From positions 124,001 to 188,000 of the forward strand of contig NZ_SMKW01000006.1 of NCBI RefSeq assembly GCF_004348985.1: a stretch of 64,000 nucleotides of DNA. Direction: 5' to 3'. Source of the DNA: Saccharopolyspora elongata (GTDB lineage: Bacteria; Actinomycetota; Actinomycetes; Mycobacteriales; Pseudonocardiaceae). Below are positions 1 through 9,245 of the stretch, in pieces; position 1 is the first letter of the stretch; each line of letters begins with the position of its first letter. The notes under the pieces were generated by a model that saw nothing but the letters and a program-made list of their open reading frames with translations, searched no databases and was not told where the DNA came from. Made by a program: the position numbers and the translations under genes.

Positions 1-2
1 GC

Positions 3-1049
<1,047 letters not shown>

Positions 1050-1069
1050 TCACCGCGGACGAGCTCCCC

Positions 1070-1108
1070 GAGGAGCACCTCTGACCCGCCGGGTCAAAGG
1101 TGCTCCTC
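1070..1108 (+). terminator. Hairpin terminator after cysM
   Basis: GAGGAGCACCT (1070-1080) pairs with AGGTGCTCCTC (1098-1108), and TGACCC pairs with GGGTCA inside it. It sits 20 bases after the cysM stop and has no T tract, as is common in high-GC actinomycetes. Confidence 0.6.
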
Positions 1109-1125
1109 ACCTGCGTCGTTCCACA

Positions 1126-1280
1126 GTTTCAATTGAAACCTCTCTCCGAGGGACCGCAATTTCCATTGAAATTGAAGAAGTTGTCCACACCCTTCGGTGT
1201 GTCGGACCCACGACACGCAGGAGACTGTGGACAACCCGCAATTTCCATTGAAATTGGACCTTCGATTTCAATGGAAATTG
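1126..1280. repeat. Cluster of four AT-rich hairpins with two DnaA-box motifs
   Basis: This 155-base stretch fills most of the gap between the convergent cysM and SMP-30 genes. It holds GTTTCAATTGAAAC (1126-1139), CAATTTCCATTGAAATTG twice (1157-1174, 1239-1256) and an inverted near-copy (1263-1280). The last two can also pair with each other as one 17-base stem. TTGTCCACA (1181-1189) and its inverse TGTGGACAA (1226-1234) match the actinobacterial DnaA-box consensus. The hairpin family recurs through the window and a composite copy lies at 35085-35162. Confidence 0.8.
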
Positions 1281-1308
1281 CGGTGCACGGGTCGGGAGTC
1301 TGATGGGG

Positions 1309-2139
1309 TCAGCCGGTGAAGGCGAAGGGGCGGGTGTCGGTGCCGATGTTCGGGAGGACCAGCAGGGCGCCGTCCGCCGCAGCCGGGTCCTGGACGCCGT
1401 CGCGGGCCGTTGTGACGTACAGGTCCGTGAGGTCCGGGCCGCCGAAGCAGCAGTCCGTCGGGCGGCGCGCCGGCAGCTGGATCGTCCGCTCCAGCTCGCC
1501 TTCCGCGGTGTAGCAGCGGATTTCGCCCCGGTTGCGCACCGCGACCCAGATCCGGCCCGCGTCGTCGACGCACAGGCCGCCCGGTTCGCCGTCGACGTCG
1601 CAGAGCGCCCGGCGGTTGTCGGCAGCACCGGCGACGAGGTCGAAATCCAGCACGTCGATGCGTCGCGCCGCGCCGTCCGACAGGTACATCCGGGTGTCGT
1701 CCGGGCTCCAGCCGATGCCGTGCCCGGCGACCAGGTCGGACACCGCGATCTTCGCCGCGCCGTCCGCCGTCACGCGGGCCAGCCAGCCCCCGGCGCCCAG
1801 CGTCGTCGCCCACAGCCGGCCCTTGCGGTCGATCGTCGTCGCCCCGGCCTGGACGCCCTCGCGGGCCCAGTAGGCCAGCCAGGTGCGCTGTTCACCGCCG
1901 GCGTCGTACAGGGCGATGCCTTCGGCCAGGTGCAGCACGAGCCCGCCGCGGCTGCGCGGTTTCGCGGCACCGACCTGCTGGGGCAACCCCATCACGTGAT
2001 CGGCCTGCCCGGGGACGTAGCGGTGCGCGGTGTGGGCGGGCGCGTCGGTCCAGAGCAGCGTGTCGGTGCCGACGTCCCAGGTCGGTGCCTGTCCGGACCG
2101 CGCCTCCGCGGGCACCGCGATGTCGACCTGGGCTTGCAC
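1309..2139 (-). CDS. SMP-30/gluconolactonase family protein
   Basis: 276-residue beta-propeller protein of the SMP-30/gluconolactonase/LRE family. Visible family blocks are the N-terminal GQAPTWD, GLVLHLAEGIALYD, TTIDRKGRLWATT, HGIGWSPDDTRMYLSD, EPGGLCVDDAGRIWVAV and RPTDCCFGGPDLTDLYVTTA, which carry the metal-binding Asn/Asp positions in characterised members. Known members hydrolyse sugar lactones; the substrate here cannot be read from sequence. It starts at a GTG preceded by AAAGG. It interrupts the otherwise conserved cysM-rhomboid gene order and faces cysM, so it was probably inserted into the core block. Confidence 0.85.
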   Translation of the reverse strand: MQAQVDIAVPAEARSGQAPTWDVGTDTLLWTDAPAHTAHRYVPGQADHVMGLPQQVGAAKPRSRGGLVLHLAEGIALYDAGGEQRTWLAYWAREGVQAGATTIDRKGRLWATTLGAGGWLARVTADGAAKIAVSDLVAGHGIGWSPDDTRMYLSDGAARRIDVLDFDLVAGAADNRRALCDVDGEPGGLCVDDAGRIWVAVRNRGEIRCYTAEGELERTIQLPARRPTDCCFGGPDLTDLYVTTARDGVQDPAAADGALLVLPNIGTDTRPFAFTG

Positions 2140-2289
2140 GAGGCACCTTTCGGGGGACGGGCACGACGATCCGGGACTTTACGGGGCGATTCGCGTTGAT
2201 CATGGCTCGGCCCGGTGACGTGCGGCCCACGGCAAATATCGGGGTCATCCCCGAGACCTGGGAGGACTCCGCCGCGTAGCCTCGTTGGT

Positions 2290-2919
2290 GTGAACCGACT
2301 GCCTGAACGCCGCCGGGCTCGAGTGCTGCCCCAGAATCCGCTGCGAGCCGCTGTCGGGATGCTCATCGCCGTCGCGGCGCTCTACGGCATCGAGTTCTAC
2401 GACGTCGCGACCCCTGCTTCGAGCCTCGATGCCTACGGCATCGAGCCGCGGGACGTCGACGGCCTGGGCGGCATCGTGTGGGCGCCGCTGCTGCACGCAG
2501 GGTGGGGACACCTGTGGGCGAACTCGCTGCCGTTCCTGGTGCTCGGCTGGCTGGTGCTGGCCGGCGGGCTGCGGCAGTTCATCGCGGTGACCGCGACGGT
2601 CTGGATCATCGGCGGCATCGGCACCTGGCTGGTCGGCGCACCCGGGGTGCACGTCGGCGCGTCCGGCGTGATCTTCGGCTGGATGGTGTTCCTGCTGCTG
2701 CGCGGCTTCTTCCAGCGCAGCTTCGCGCAGATCCTGGTCGCGGTGGCGCTGTTCTTCTACTGGGGCGGCATGTTGTGGGGCGTGCTGCCCGGCCAGCCCG
2801 GCATCTCCTGGGAGGGCCACCTGTTCGGCGCGCTGGGCGGGGTGCTCGCGGCCTGGTTGGTGGCGCGCAGCACTCGTCGGCAGGTCGCCGAACCCGCGCC
2901 TGGCAAACTGGCCGAGTGA
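2290..2919 (+). CDS. Rhomboid-family intramembrane serine protease (Rv1337 type)
   Basis: 209-residue integral membrane protein with about six hydrophobic segments. It has the rhomboid signatures [10 protein letters not shown] (residues about 69-78), the active-site GASG with Ser near 125, and the partner His in [10 protein letters not shown] near 177. Rhomboids cleave single-pass membrane proteins within the bilayer; the substrate is unknown. The start is taken as GTG at 2290 because the preceding open frame is unlike the family. Its stop overlaps the murI start (GTGA). The order rhomboid-murI-MBL matches mycobacterial Rv1337-Rv1339. Confidence 0.88.
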   Translation: MNRLPERRRARVLPQNPLRAAVGMLIAVAALYGIEFYDVATPASSLDAYGIEPRDVDGLGGIVWAPLLHAGWGHLWANSLPFLVLGWLVLAGGLRQFIAVTATVWIIGGIGTWLVGAPGVHVGASGVIFGWMVFLLLRGFFQRSFAQILVAVALFFYWGGMLWGVLPGQPGISWEGHLFGALGGVLAAWLVARSTRRQVAEPAPGKLAE

Positions 2920-3731
2920 CTGACGCCCCGATCGGGATCTTCGACTCCGGCCTCGGTGGGCTGACCGTGACCCGCGCGGTCATGGACCAGTTGCCGGCCG
3001 AAACGGTGCACTACGTCGGCGACACAGCCAACGCCCCGTACGGCCCGATGCCGCTGGCCGAGATCCGCGCCCGCACCCTCGCGATCACCGACTCGCTGGT
3101 CGACGAGGGCGTGAAGATGCTGGTGATCGCCTGCAACACCGCGTCGGCGGCCTGCCTGCGCGACGCCCGGGAGCGGTACGACATCCCGGTGGTCGAGGTG
3201 GTCCTGCCCGCGGTGCGGCGGGCGGTGGCGACGACCCGCAACGGCCGCGTCGGCGTGATCGGCACCAAGGCCACCATCCACTCCCGCGCCTACGACGACG
3301 CGTTCACCGCCGCCCGGGACATCACGCTCACCACGGTCGCGTGCCCGCGCTTCGTGGAGTTCGTCGAGCGCGGCATCACCAGCGGCAGGCAGATCCTCGG
3401 CCTGGCGCAGAGCTACCTGGATCCGCTGCAGCAGGCCGACGTCGACACCCTGGTGCTCGGCTGCACGCACTACCCGATGCTCACCGGTGTGCTGCAGCTC
3501 GCGATGGGCGACCACGTGACGCTGGTCTCCAGCGCGGAGGAGACGGCCAAGGACGTGCTGCGGGCGCTCACCGAGAACGACCTGCTCGCCGACCCGGAGA
3601 CAGTGCCCGAGCACGAGTTCCGCGCCACCGGCGCGCCGGACCGATTCGCCCGGTTGGCGGCTCGCTTCCTGGGTCCGGCCGTGGTGGCCGATGCCGTTCG
3701 GCCGCTGACCGTGTCAAGCTCCATCGCATGA
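2916..3731 (+). CDS. murI: Glutamate racemase
   Basis: 271-residue glutamate racemase making D-glutamate for peptidoglycan in the cytoplasm. The two catalytic cysteines are in IACNTAS (Cys 73) and LGCTHYP (Cys 183), and the N-terminus [13 protein letters not shown] is diagnostic. It starts at GTG 2916, sharing bases with the rhomboid stop, and its stop overlaps the next start (ATGA), which indicates translational coupling across three genes. Length and motifs are normal for the family. Confidence 0.97.
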   Translation: MTDAPIGIFDSGLGGLTVTRAVMDQLPAETVHYVGDTANAPYGPMPLAEIRARTLAITDSLVDEGVKMLVIACNTASAACLRDARERYDIPVVEVVLPAVRRAVATTRNGRVGVIGTKATIHSRAYDDAFTAARDITLTTVACPRFVEFVERGITSGRQILGLAQSYLDPLQQADVDTLVLGCTHYPMLTGVLQLAMGDHVTLVSSAEETAKDVLRALTENDLLADPETVPEHEFRATGAPDRFARLAARFLGPAVVADAVRPLTVSSSIA

Positions 3732-4498
3732 AGCTGACGATCCTCGGTTGTTCCGGCAGCTTTCCCGGCCCGGACTCGCCGTCGTCCGGATACCTGCTGG
3801 AGTCCGGCGGCACGCGCATCGCGCTCGACCTCGGCAACGGCACGCTGGGCGCGATGCAGCGGTTCGTCGACCCGTTCCAGCTCGACGCGGTGTTCTTCAG
3901 CCACCTGCACCCGGACCACTGCGCGGACTTCGCGGCGCTGACGGTGCTGCGCCGCTACCACCCGAACCCGCCGCACGACCCGACCGCGCGGCGGTTGCGG
4001 GTGATCGCGCCCGAGAACGCCCCGGAGCGGTTCGCGGCCCTCTACGCGCCGGACGCGGCCGAGCGAGCCGAGACCGATCTGTCCGATGTGTTCGAGTTCA
4101 TCCCGATCCCGGCGGAGCCGGTGCGCGTCGGCCCGTTCGAGGTGCAGGCGGTGCCGATGGCGCACCTGTGCGCGTCGTGGGGATTCCGTGTGGCGGCCGA
4201 GGGCAAGGTGCTGGCCTACACCGGTGACACCGGGCCGTGCCCGCAGTTGACCGAGCTCGCCGCGGACGCCGACGTGCTGCTTTCGGAGGCGTCCTGGGCG
4301 AACTTCCCGGACGCGCCCGAGGGCGTGCACCTGTCCGGGCGCCAGGCGGCAGAGGTGGCGAAGGCGGCCCGAGCCCGCCGCCTGCTGCTCACGCACATCG
4401 TGCCGTGGGCGGACCGCGAGGAGATCCTCGCCGAGGCGAAGGCGGCGTTCGACGGCCCGACCGAGCTCGTCGCCGCCGACCGCACCTACGACGTCTGA
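3728..4498 (+). CDS. Metallo-beta-lactamase-fold hydrolase, Rv1339-like (putative cAMP phosphodiesterase)
   Basis: 256-residue MBL-fold protein with the metal motif SHLHPDH (His 59, His 61, Asp 63, His 64), a later His in [11 protein letters not shown], the bridging Asp in YTGDTG and a final His in LLLTHIVPW. The protein and its place after murI match mycobacterial Rv1339, which has been reported as an atypical class II cAMP phosphodiesterase; that activity is inferred here from homology and synteny. RNase Z-like hydrolases share the same motifs and are the main alternative. It is translationally coupled to murI. Confidence 0.85.
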   Translation: MKLTILGCSGSFPGPDSPSSGYLLESGGTRIALDLGNGTLGAMQRFVDPFQLDAVFFSHLHPDHCADFAALTVLRRYHPNPPHDPTARRLRVIAPENAPERFAALYAPDAAERAETDLSDVFEFIPIPAEPVRVGPFEVQAVPMAHLCASWGFRVAAEGKVLAYTGDTGPCPQLTELAADADVLLSEASWANFPDAPEGVHLSGRQAAEVAKAARARRLLLTHIVPWADREEILAEAKAAFDGPTELVAADRTYDV

Positions 4499-4546
4499 CG
4501 GATATTCGGCTGCGTCGCGGCGCCTCGTCTGCCACAGTCAGCCGTC

Positions 4547-4999
4547 GTGGACGACCACCTCGAGCTCCGGCGTGCCGGTGATGCCGATGCGCTCGACATG
4601 GCCAACGTGTGGCTGCGTTCCTTCGCCACCGCGCTGCCGACCGTGCACCGCGCGCATGGGGATGACGAGGTGCGGAGCTGGTTCTCGCATGTCGTCGTGC
4701 CGCAGCACGAATGCTGGGTGGCTGTCGCCGCGGGCTCGGTGGTCGGGCTCCTGGTGTTGGACGGCGCGGAGCTGGACCAGCTCTACCTCGAACCGTCGTG
4801 GCGAGGCCGTGGTCTGGGCGACCGGTTCGCGGACCTGGCCAAGCGGCGGCGTCCCGGGGGACTGGATCTGTGGACGTTCCAGGTCAACGCCCCGGCGCAG
4901 CGGTTCTACGAGCGGCACGGCTTCGTCGAGGTCGAGCGGACCGACGGGCGGCGCAACGAAGAACGAGAACCGGACATCCGATATGCCTGGCGACCGTAG
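4547..4999 (+). CDS. GNAT family N-acetyltransferase
   Basis: 150-residue acetyltransferase. [24 protein letters not shown] is the acetyl-CoA-binding motif A, and the downstream [19 protein letters not shown] block is motif B, both typical of small GNAT enzymes. The GTG start at 4547 follows the MBL gene by 48 bases. The acceptor substrate is unknown. It sits between the MBL gene and rph, which are adjacent in mycobacteria, so it is probably a lineage-specific insertion. Confidence 0.85.
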   Translation: MDDHLELRRAGDADALDMANVWLRSFATALPTVHRAHGDDEVRSWFSHVVVPQHECWVAVAAGSVVGLLVLDGAELDQLYLEPSWRGRGLGDRFADLAKRRRPGGLDLWTFQVNAPAQRFYERHGFVEVERTDGRRNEEREPDIRYAWRP

Positions 5000-5118
5000 A
5001 CCCTGCCCACGGAATGGCGCCCCACCTGGAGCGAGTGCCGGCGCGGCGCCCGGTTCGTCCGGCCAGGTGCCAGGGGTGGTCGGCGGTGCTGCTGCCGGGC
5101 GGGCTTAGGGTTGGGGGC

Positions 5119-5874
5119 GTGGCACGAGCGGATGGGCGGAGCGACGACCAGCTCCGAGAGGTGCGGATCACGCGCGGATACCAGGACTGGCCGGCCGGTT
5201 CGGTGCTGGTGGAGTTCGGCAAGACCCGGGTGTTGTGCGCGGCCAGCGTCCAGGAGGGCGTCCCGCGCTGGCGGACCGGCTCCGGGCTCGGCTGGGTGAC
5301 CGCCGAGTACGCGATGCTGCCGTCGTCGACGAACACCCGCAGCGCCCGCGAGTCGGTGAAGGGCCGCATCGGCGGCCGCACGCACGAGATCAGCCGGCTG
5401 ATCGGCCGCTCGCTGCGGGCCTGCATCGACCTGGCGGCGCTCGGCGAGAACACCATCACGCTGGACTGCGACGTGATCCAGGCCGACGGCGGCACCCGCA
5501 CCGCCGCGATCACCGGCGCCTACGTGGCGCTGGCCGACGCGGTGACGTGGCTGGGCGCGGCCGGTCGCCTGTCCGACCCGAAGCCGCTGTCCTGCGCGGT
5601 CGCGGCGGTGAGCGTCGGCGTGGTGGACGGCCGGGTGCGGCTGGACCTGCCCTACGAGGAGGACTCCCGCGCCGAGGTGGACATGAACGTGGTGGCCACC
5701 GACCACGGCACCCTGGTGGAGGTGCAGGGCACCGGCGAGGGCGCCACCTACACGCGGTCCACGATGGACAAGATGATCGACTTCGCGCTGGACGGCTGCG
5801 CCAAGCTGGCCGAGCTCCAGTCGGCGGCGCTGGCCGAGCCCTACCCGGGCGAACTCCCGGGGAGCGCGGCATGA
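5119..5874 (+). CDS. rph: Ribonuclease PH
   Basis: 251-residue RNase PH, a phosphate-dependent 3'-5' exoribonuclease that trims tRNA 3' ends. Diagnostic stretches are [16 protein letters not shown] at the N-terminus, [49 protein letters not shown] and the C-terminal [14 protein letters not shown]. The GTG at 5119 gives the standard N-terminus; the frame is open far upstream but that part is not conserved. Its stop overlaps the rdgB start (ATGA), so the pair forms a coupled operon as in mycobacteria. Confidence 0.97.
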   Translation: MARADGRSDDQLREVRITRGYQDWPAGSVLVEFGKTRVLCAASVQEGVPRWRTGSGLGWVTAEYAMLPSSTNTRSARESVKGRIGGRTHEISRLIGRSLRACIDLAALGENTITLDCDVIQADGGTRTAAITGAYVALADAVTWLGAAGRLSDPKPLSCAVAAVSVGVVDGRVRLDLPYEEDSRAEVDMNVVATDHGTLVEVQGTGEGATYTRSTMDKMIDFALDGCAKLAELQSAALAEPYPGELPGSAA

Positions 5875-6476
5875 CGCGAGTGCTGCTGGCCACCCGGAAC
5901 CAGAAGAAGCTGGTGGAACTGCGCCGGATCCTCGCCGCCGAGGGCGTGACCGGCGTGGAGGTCATCGGCCTGGCCGACGTCCCGGAGTTCCCGGAGGCGC
6001 CGGAGACGGGCGCGACGTTCGAGGAGAACGCGGTGGCCAAGGCCGTGGACGCGGCGAAGGCCACCGGCCTGCCGGCGATCGCGGACGATTCGGGCATCGC
6101 GGTCGACGCGCTCAACGGGATGCCGGGAGTCCTGTCGGCCCGCTGGTCGGGCAAGCACGGGGACGACCAGGCGAACCTGGACCTCCTGCTGGGCCAGCTC
6201 GCGGACGTCCCGGACGAGCGCCGCGGGGCGGCGTTCGTGTCGGCGTCGGCGCTGGTGCTGCCGGACGGCGCGGAAACGGTGGTGCGCGGCGAGTGGCGGG
6301 GCACGGTGATCCGGGAAGAGCGCGGGGCCAACGGCTTCGGCTACGACCCGATCTTCGTCCCGGAAGGCGAAACCCGGACCAGCGCGGAACTCTCCCCGGA
6401 GGAGAAGGACGCGGACTCGCACCGAGGCCGGGCACTGCGACTCCTCCTCCCGGCCATCCGCGAACTCGCGGGCTGA
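5871..6476 (+). CDS. rdgB: XTP/dITP diphosphatase (RdgB/HAM1 family)
   Basis: 201-residue house-cleaning pyrophosphatase that hydrolyses non-canonical purine nucleoside triphosphates such as XTP and dITP. It opens with [17 protein letters not shown] and carries [10 protein letters not shown], the catalytic-loop segment [14 protein letters not shown] and [15 protein letters not shown]. It is coupled to rph by a 4-base overlap and ends just before a strong intrinsic terminator, which closes the core block that begins with cysM. Confidence 0.96.
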   Translation: MTRVLLATRNQKKLVELRRILAAEGVTGVEVIGLADVPEFPEAPETGATFEENAVAKAVDAAKATGLPAIADDSGIAVDALNGMPGVLSARWSGKHGDDQANLDLLLGQLADVPDERRGAAFVSASALVLPDGAETVVRGEWRGTVIREERGANGFGYDPIFVPEGETRTSAELSPEEKDADSHRGRALRLLLPAIRELAG

Positions 6477-6486
6477 ACGAGGTAAT

Positions 6487-6527
6487 GAAGGGCGCCCCTG
6501 ATGAACGGTCAGGGGCGCCCTTCTTTT
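6487..6527 (+). terminator. Rho-independent terminator after rdgB
   Basis: A 15-base perfect stem, GAAGGGCGCCCCTGA (6487-6501) with TCAGGGGCGCCCTTC (6509-6523), a 7-base loop, and a T-rich tail to 6527. It lies 10 bases after the rdgB stop. Confidence 0.9.
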
Positions 6528-6644
6528 CAGGGATTCGGTGCCGCGACGGAACTTCTCGGCTGGGGGAGGGGAAGATGTTCCGCGTGCACCGCAGGTTCCA
6601 GCGGCATTCCTCCTTTCCGCGTGGGGTGTTCCTGACCGCTCGGG

Positions 6645-7133
6645 TCAGAACTTGACGCGGGGCAGGCGGATGCGGACCGTCTCGGCTTCCTCGGGGACGA
6701 TCCACAACGCCGCGCCCGTTCCTTCTCCGGGCACGCCATGCAGGTCACGTGGCGGTTCGTAGGGCCGGGCGGGTGTGTCTGGCCCGCCTGGCTGTGGGAG
6801 GTCTTTCAGCGCGGTGAGCGCGTCGACGATGCCGCCCCAGTAGTGCCAAACGACCAGGCCAGGCCGGTAGACGTTGCGCCCAGGCGCGTCCACGATCCGC
6901 GCCACCTCGGTGCGTACCTGGCTGCGGACGTGGGCGACATCGGTGAGTCCGTGCTCGTTCCACTGGCGGAAGAGGACGACCACGTGCGGAGCGCCGAGCG
7001 GGCCGAGGACGTGCCGCGCGAAGTCGTGGCGGACGAACCACAGCAGCAGTTCCTCGGCCTCGGCCGGTTCAAGCCCGCGCATCCCACCCGGCTCCTGCGC
7101 TCGCCAATTCGGCTCGGTCCTCCCGAAGTGCAT
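6645..7133 (-). CDS. Hypothetical protein upstream of an XRE/DUF397 set
   Basis: 162-residue protein I do not recognise. The core LEPAEAEELLLWFVRHDFARHVLGPLGAPHVVVLFRQW is well folded in appearance and its wobble positions are GC-rich, so it is probably coding. There is no signal peptide or clear membrane segment. An internal ATG at 7082 (MRGLEPAEAEE) would reduce overlap with the next gene from 65 to 14 bases and may be the true start. It follows 7069-7602 on the same strand, and both are divergent from the XRE regulator. Confidence 0.55.
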   Translation of the reverse strand: MHFGRTEPNWRAQEPGGMRGLEPAEAEELLLWFVRHDFARHVLGPLGAPHVVVLFRQWNEHGLTDVAHVRSQVRTEVARIVDAPGRNVYRPGLVVWHYWGGIVDALTALKDLPQPGGPDTPARPYEPPRDLHGVPGEGTGAALWIVPEEAETVRIRLPRVKF

Positions 7134-7602
7134 GACGTCCAGTGGTGCGAAGCGCGTGCCTGCCCGTTCGCTGCGCGGGAATGCTGGGGATCCGCCGGGC
7201 TTGTCGCATGTCGGGGGCCTGCGACAAGCCCGGCGGAAGAATCGGAGCGGTCATATCGGAATCGGCCTCGGCGGAAGTCGGCCAGCCGAAGTCGTACCGG
7301 AAGACGGCTGGGCTGTCGGCCTCGTCGTAGGTGCGTGGCGTTATGGAATGAAGCGGGTACGCCCGCGCCGGATCGGGTCCCCATGCGTCGGCGTCATCCT
7401 CGTCCGGCCAACAGGGCTCCTCGTCGTCGACCGTGCTGCCGTGGACCCGCGCGATGACGGCGAACGCGGAGAACGCGGGAAGGTAAGCGGAGTGTTGCCC
7501 GCACGTTCCGCCCAAAGTCCAGGCCAGCCCGGCAAAAGCCCCCACGGCGAGCCCCGCAACACCAACCGCCACGACCCAACCAACAGACACCAACACGATC
7601 AC
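7069..7602 (-). CDS. Hypothetical protein with an N-terminal membrane segment
   Basis: 177-residue unrecognised protein, starting at GTG 7602 after CAGGGAG. One hydrophobic segment near residues 5-30 (VSVGWVVAVGVAGLAVGAFAGLAW) is followed by an acidic stretch (DDEEPCWPDEDDADAWGPD). The C-terminal part is doubtful: it is encoded across a perfect 18-base inverted repeat (7191-7237), includes a short duplicated RTGRHALRT/TTGRHALRE unit, and overlaps the next ORF by 65 bases. The real protein may end earlier, or a frameshift may have split one longer gene. Its promoter region contains the paired dyads at 7629-7673. Confidence 0.45.
   Translation of the reverse strand: MIVLVSVGWVVAVGVAGLAVGAFAGLAWTLGGTCGQHSAYLPAFSAFAVIARVHGSTVDDEEPCWPDEDDADAWGPDPARAYPLHSITPRTYDEADSPAVFRYDFGWPTSAEADSDMTAPILPPGLSQAPDMRQARRIPSIPAQRTGRHALRTTGRHALREDRAELASAGAGWDARA
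7191..7237. repeat. Perfect 18-base inverted repeat inside the 7069-7602 ORF
   Basis: TCCGCCGGGCTTGTCGCA (7191-7208) pairs exactly with 7220-7237 across an 11-base loop. A stem this long is unusual within coding sequence and looks like a terminator or inserted palindromic element. Confidence 0.75.
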
Positions 7603-7628
7603 TCCCTGTTCGCTTCCAGCAAGAGAAA

Positions 7629-7673
7629 GATCAGTACTCGTACTGATCAAAGAATCTCGCAGTACCCGTACTG
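7629..7673. promoter_or_regulatory. Two operator-like dyads in the divergent XRE promoter
   Basis: GATCAGTAC-TC-GTACTGATC (7629-7648) and CAGTAC-CC-GTACTG (7660-7673) are perfect dyads sharing the half-site CAGTAC. Their centres are 28 bases apart, and a lone GTACTG half-site follows near 7713. They lie between the divergent hypothetical gene (start 7602) and the XRE gene (start 7733), where an autoregulator would bind. Binding by the XRE protein is inference. Confidence 0.7.
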
Positions 7674-7732
7674 TGTCGACTACCCGATTCGGTGGTTCGG
7701 GACCGTTTCGGTACTGCGCATACAGTGATCGC

Positions 7733-8575
7733 ATGACCCTGCGGAGGTTGATGCTTGGTCGGAGCTTGGCTCAGTGGCGAGAGCTCGCTGGGCTGACCCG
7801 AGAAGAGGTGGCGGCAGAACTGGAGTGCACGACCGGCCGCGTGCGCCACCTTGAAAGTGGGCGGAACGTCCCGACGCGGCCCGACCTCATCGTCTTGTGC
7901 GCCATGTACGGGATTCCGGACGCCGATCGGAAGCTGTTGTTGGCAACGCGGTCGGACGCGCAGAAGCCTGGCTGGTGGCAGACGTATCGGCTGCCGCGAT
8001 GGCTCGTCTCGTACGTGACCTTGGAGACAGATGCGAGTAGCGTCCGCAACTTCGAGGTCGAGTTGATCCCTGGGCTGGTTCAGACCGAGGACTACGCCAG
8101 ACGACTCGAAACCCTCGGTGACCCGGGAGCATCGCAGGCGACGATCGACAACCGGGTCGCCGCCAGAATGCATAGACAGCAGCGGCTTCTGGATGACGGC
8201 CAGCCGCTCGAAGTGAAGCTCCTCATCTCCGAAGCGGCCCTTCAAAGGTGCGCTGCTGACCCGGATGTCGGAAGCGGTCAGCTTGCCCATCTCATCAAGA
8301 TCGGCGAGCGGCCCAACGTCAGTATCAGGATCGTTCCCACGGGCCTCGGGCTGCACCGCGCGATGGCGGGTGGCTTCGCCCTGCTCGACTTTCCGCCGGA
8401 CACCTGGCCGGAGACCGGCTATCAGGAGTATGTGGTGGGCGGCCACCTGGTCGACGATCCTGACGCAGTTTCAACGATGAGTAAGCTGTTCAGCGAGCTG
8501 TGGGACCGTGCTCTGTCCGAGTCCGAAAGTGCCAACGCGATCTCGAAGTGCCAGCTGGCAGGCGAAAGGGAGTAA
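7733..8575 (+). CDS. XRE-family regulator with DUF5753 domain (Scr1-like)
   Basis: 280-residue DNA-binding protein. Residues about 8-60 form the helix-turn-helix (LAQWRELAGLTREEVAAELECTTGRVRHLESGR), and the rest is the DUF5753 region marked by ETDASSVRNFEVELIPGLVQTEDYAR. Such proteins are very numerous in actinomycetes, nearly always next to DUF397 genes, and have been described as antitoxin-like regulators (Scr1/Scr2 in Streptomyces). ATG 7733 is chosen as the start. The stop codon overlaps the DUF397 start (TAATG). Regulation probably acts through the dyads at 7629-7673. Confidence 0.9.
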   Translation: MTLRRLMLGRSLAQWRELAGLTREEVAAELECTTGRVRHLESGRNVPTRPDLIVLCAMYGIPDADRKLLLATRSDAQKPGWWQTYRLPRWLVSYVTLETDASSVRNFEVELIPGLVQTEDYARRLETLGDPGASQATIDNRVAARMHRQQRLLDDGQPLEVKLLISEAALQRCAADPDVGSGQLAHLIKIGERPNVSIRIVPTGLGLHRAMAGGFALLDFPPDTWPETGYQEYVVGGHLVDDPDAVSTMSKLFSELWDRALSESESANAISKCQLAGERE

Positions 8576-8781
8576 TGATGGATCAGACCCAATTACGTTG
8601 GCGGAAGTCCAGTCGCTCGGCTCCGCAGGGACAGTGCGTCGAGGTCGCCGCCAACCTCCCCGGTGTCTGCGCGGTGCGCGACAGCAAGAACCCAGCAGGA
8701 ACACCGCTGGTGTTCGGTGCCTCCGCGTTCGCGACGTTCTTGAATGCCGCCAAAGCCGGACGCTTCGACCGCATTGCATAG
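8575..8781 (+). CDS. DUF397 protein
   Basis: 68-residue DUF397 protein with the family pattern LRWRKSSRSAPQGQCVEVA...VRDSKNPAGTPLVFGASAFATFL. Function is not established; in Streptomyces members have been proposed as toxin-like partners of the upstream XRE protein. It overlaps the XRE stop, with AAAGGGAG just upstream, so it is translationally coupled. A second ATG at 8578 is equally possible. Confidence 0.88.
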   Translation: MMDQTQLRWRKSSRSAPQGQCVEVAANLPGVCAVRDSKNPAGTPLVFGASAFATFLNAAKAGRFDRIA

Positions 8782-8806
8782 ACGCGCGTGGTAGCGAGGG
8801 AAAGCC

Positions 8807-9019
8807 ATGCCGATCAATAACCGTGACACCGGCTGGTTCAAGAGCCGCCGCAGCACCTCGGGAAACGACCAGTGCGTGGAGTGTCGCATCGTCTCCGGGG
8901 CTGGCACTGGCGTCCGTGACTCGAAGGACCGCGATGGCGGTGTCCTCTGGATTCCGCCGTTATCGTGGGCTTCCTTCAGCGAACAGGCCAAGGCGGGCGC
9001 CTTCGATCTGCCGAACTGA
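8807..9019 (+). CDS. Second DUF397 protein
   Basis: 70-residue DUF397 protein (WFKSRRSTSGNDQCVECRIV...VRDSKDRDGGVLWIPPLSWASF), 25 bases after the first and preceded by GAGGGAAAG. The two share only the family pattern, so they are diverged paralogues rather than a recent duplication. A GC-rich hairpin near 9029-9060 may end the operon. Confidence 0.87.
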   Translation: MPINNRDTGWFKSRRSTSGNDQCVECRIVSGAGTGVRDSKDRDGGVLWIPPLSWASFSEQAKAGAFDLPN

Positions 9020-9245
9020 ACGAGCAGCAGTGCAGGTCGGGGCGGCCCCTCGGCCCTGCGCGCGGTTGTGGCGGATGCGGGGCGTGACGAAATGTCGTGG
9101 TAGTGGAACGTTCTGTGATTGAATACGGGGCAATCCTGTTTAAAACGGATTTATTGCGCCGATGTGGCATCTCGTTGTTCTTGCTTTGTTGCTCCCCATG
9201 GCTGGCCGACGGTAGAGAAGGCATTCTCCTGAGTAGGCTGAAAAA

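Noticed and set aside
1126-1280. Chromosomal origin of replication because of DnaA boxes
   Set aside because: Only two boxes, no dnaA, dnaN, parA or rnpA/rpmH nearby; the same composite repeat is found again at 35 kb.
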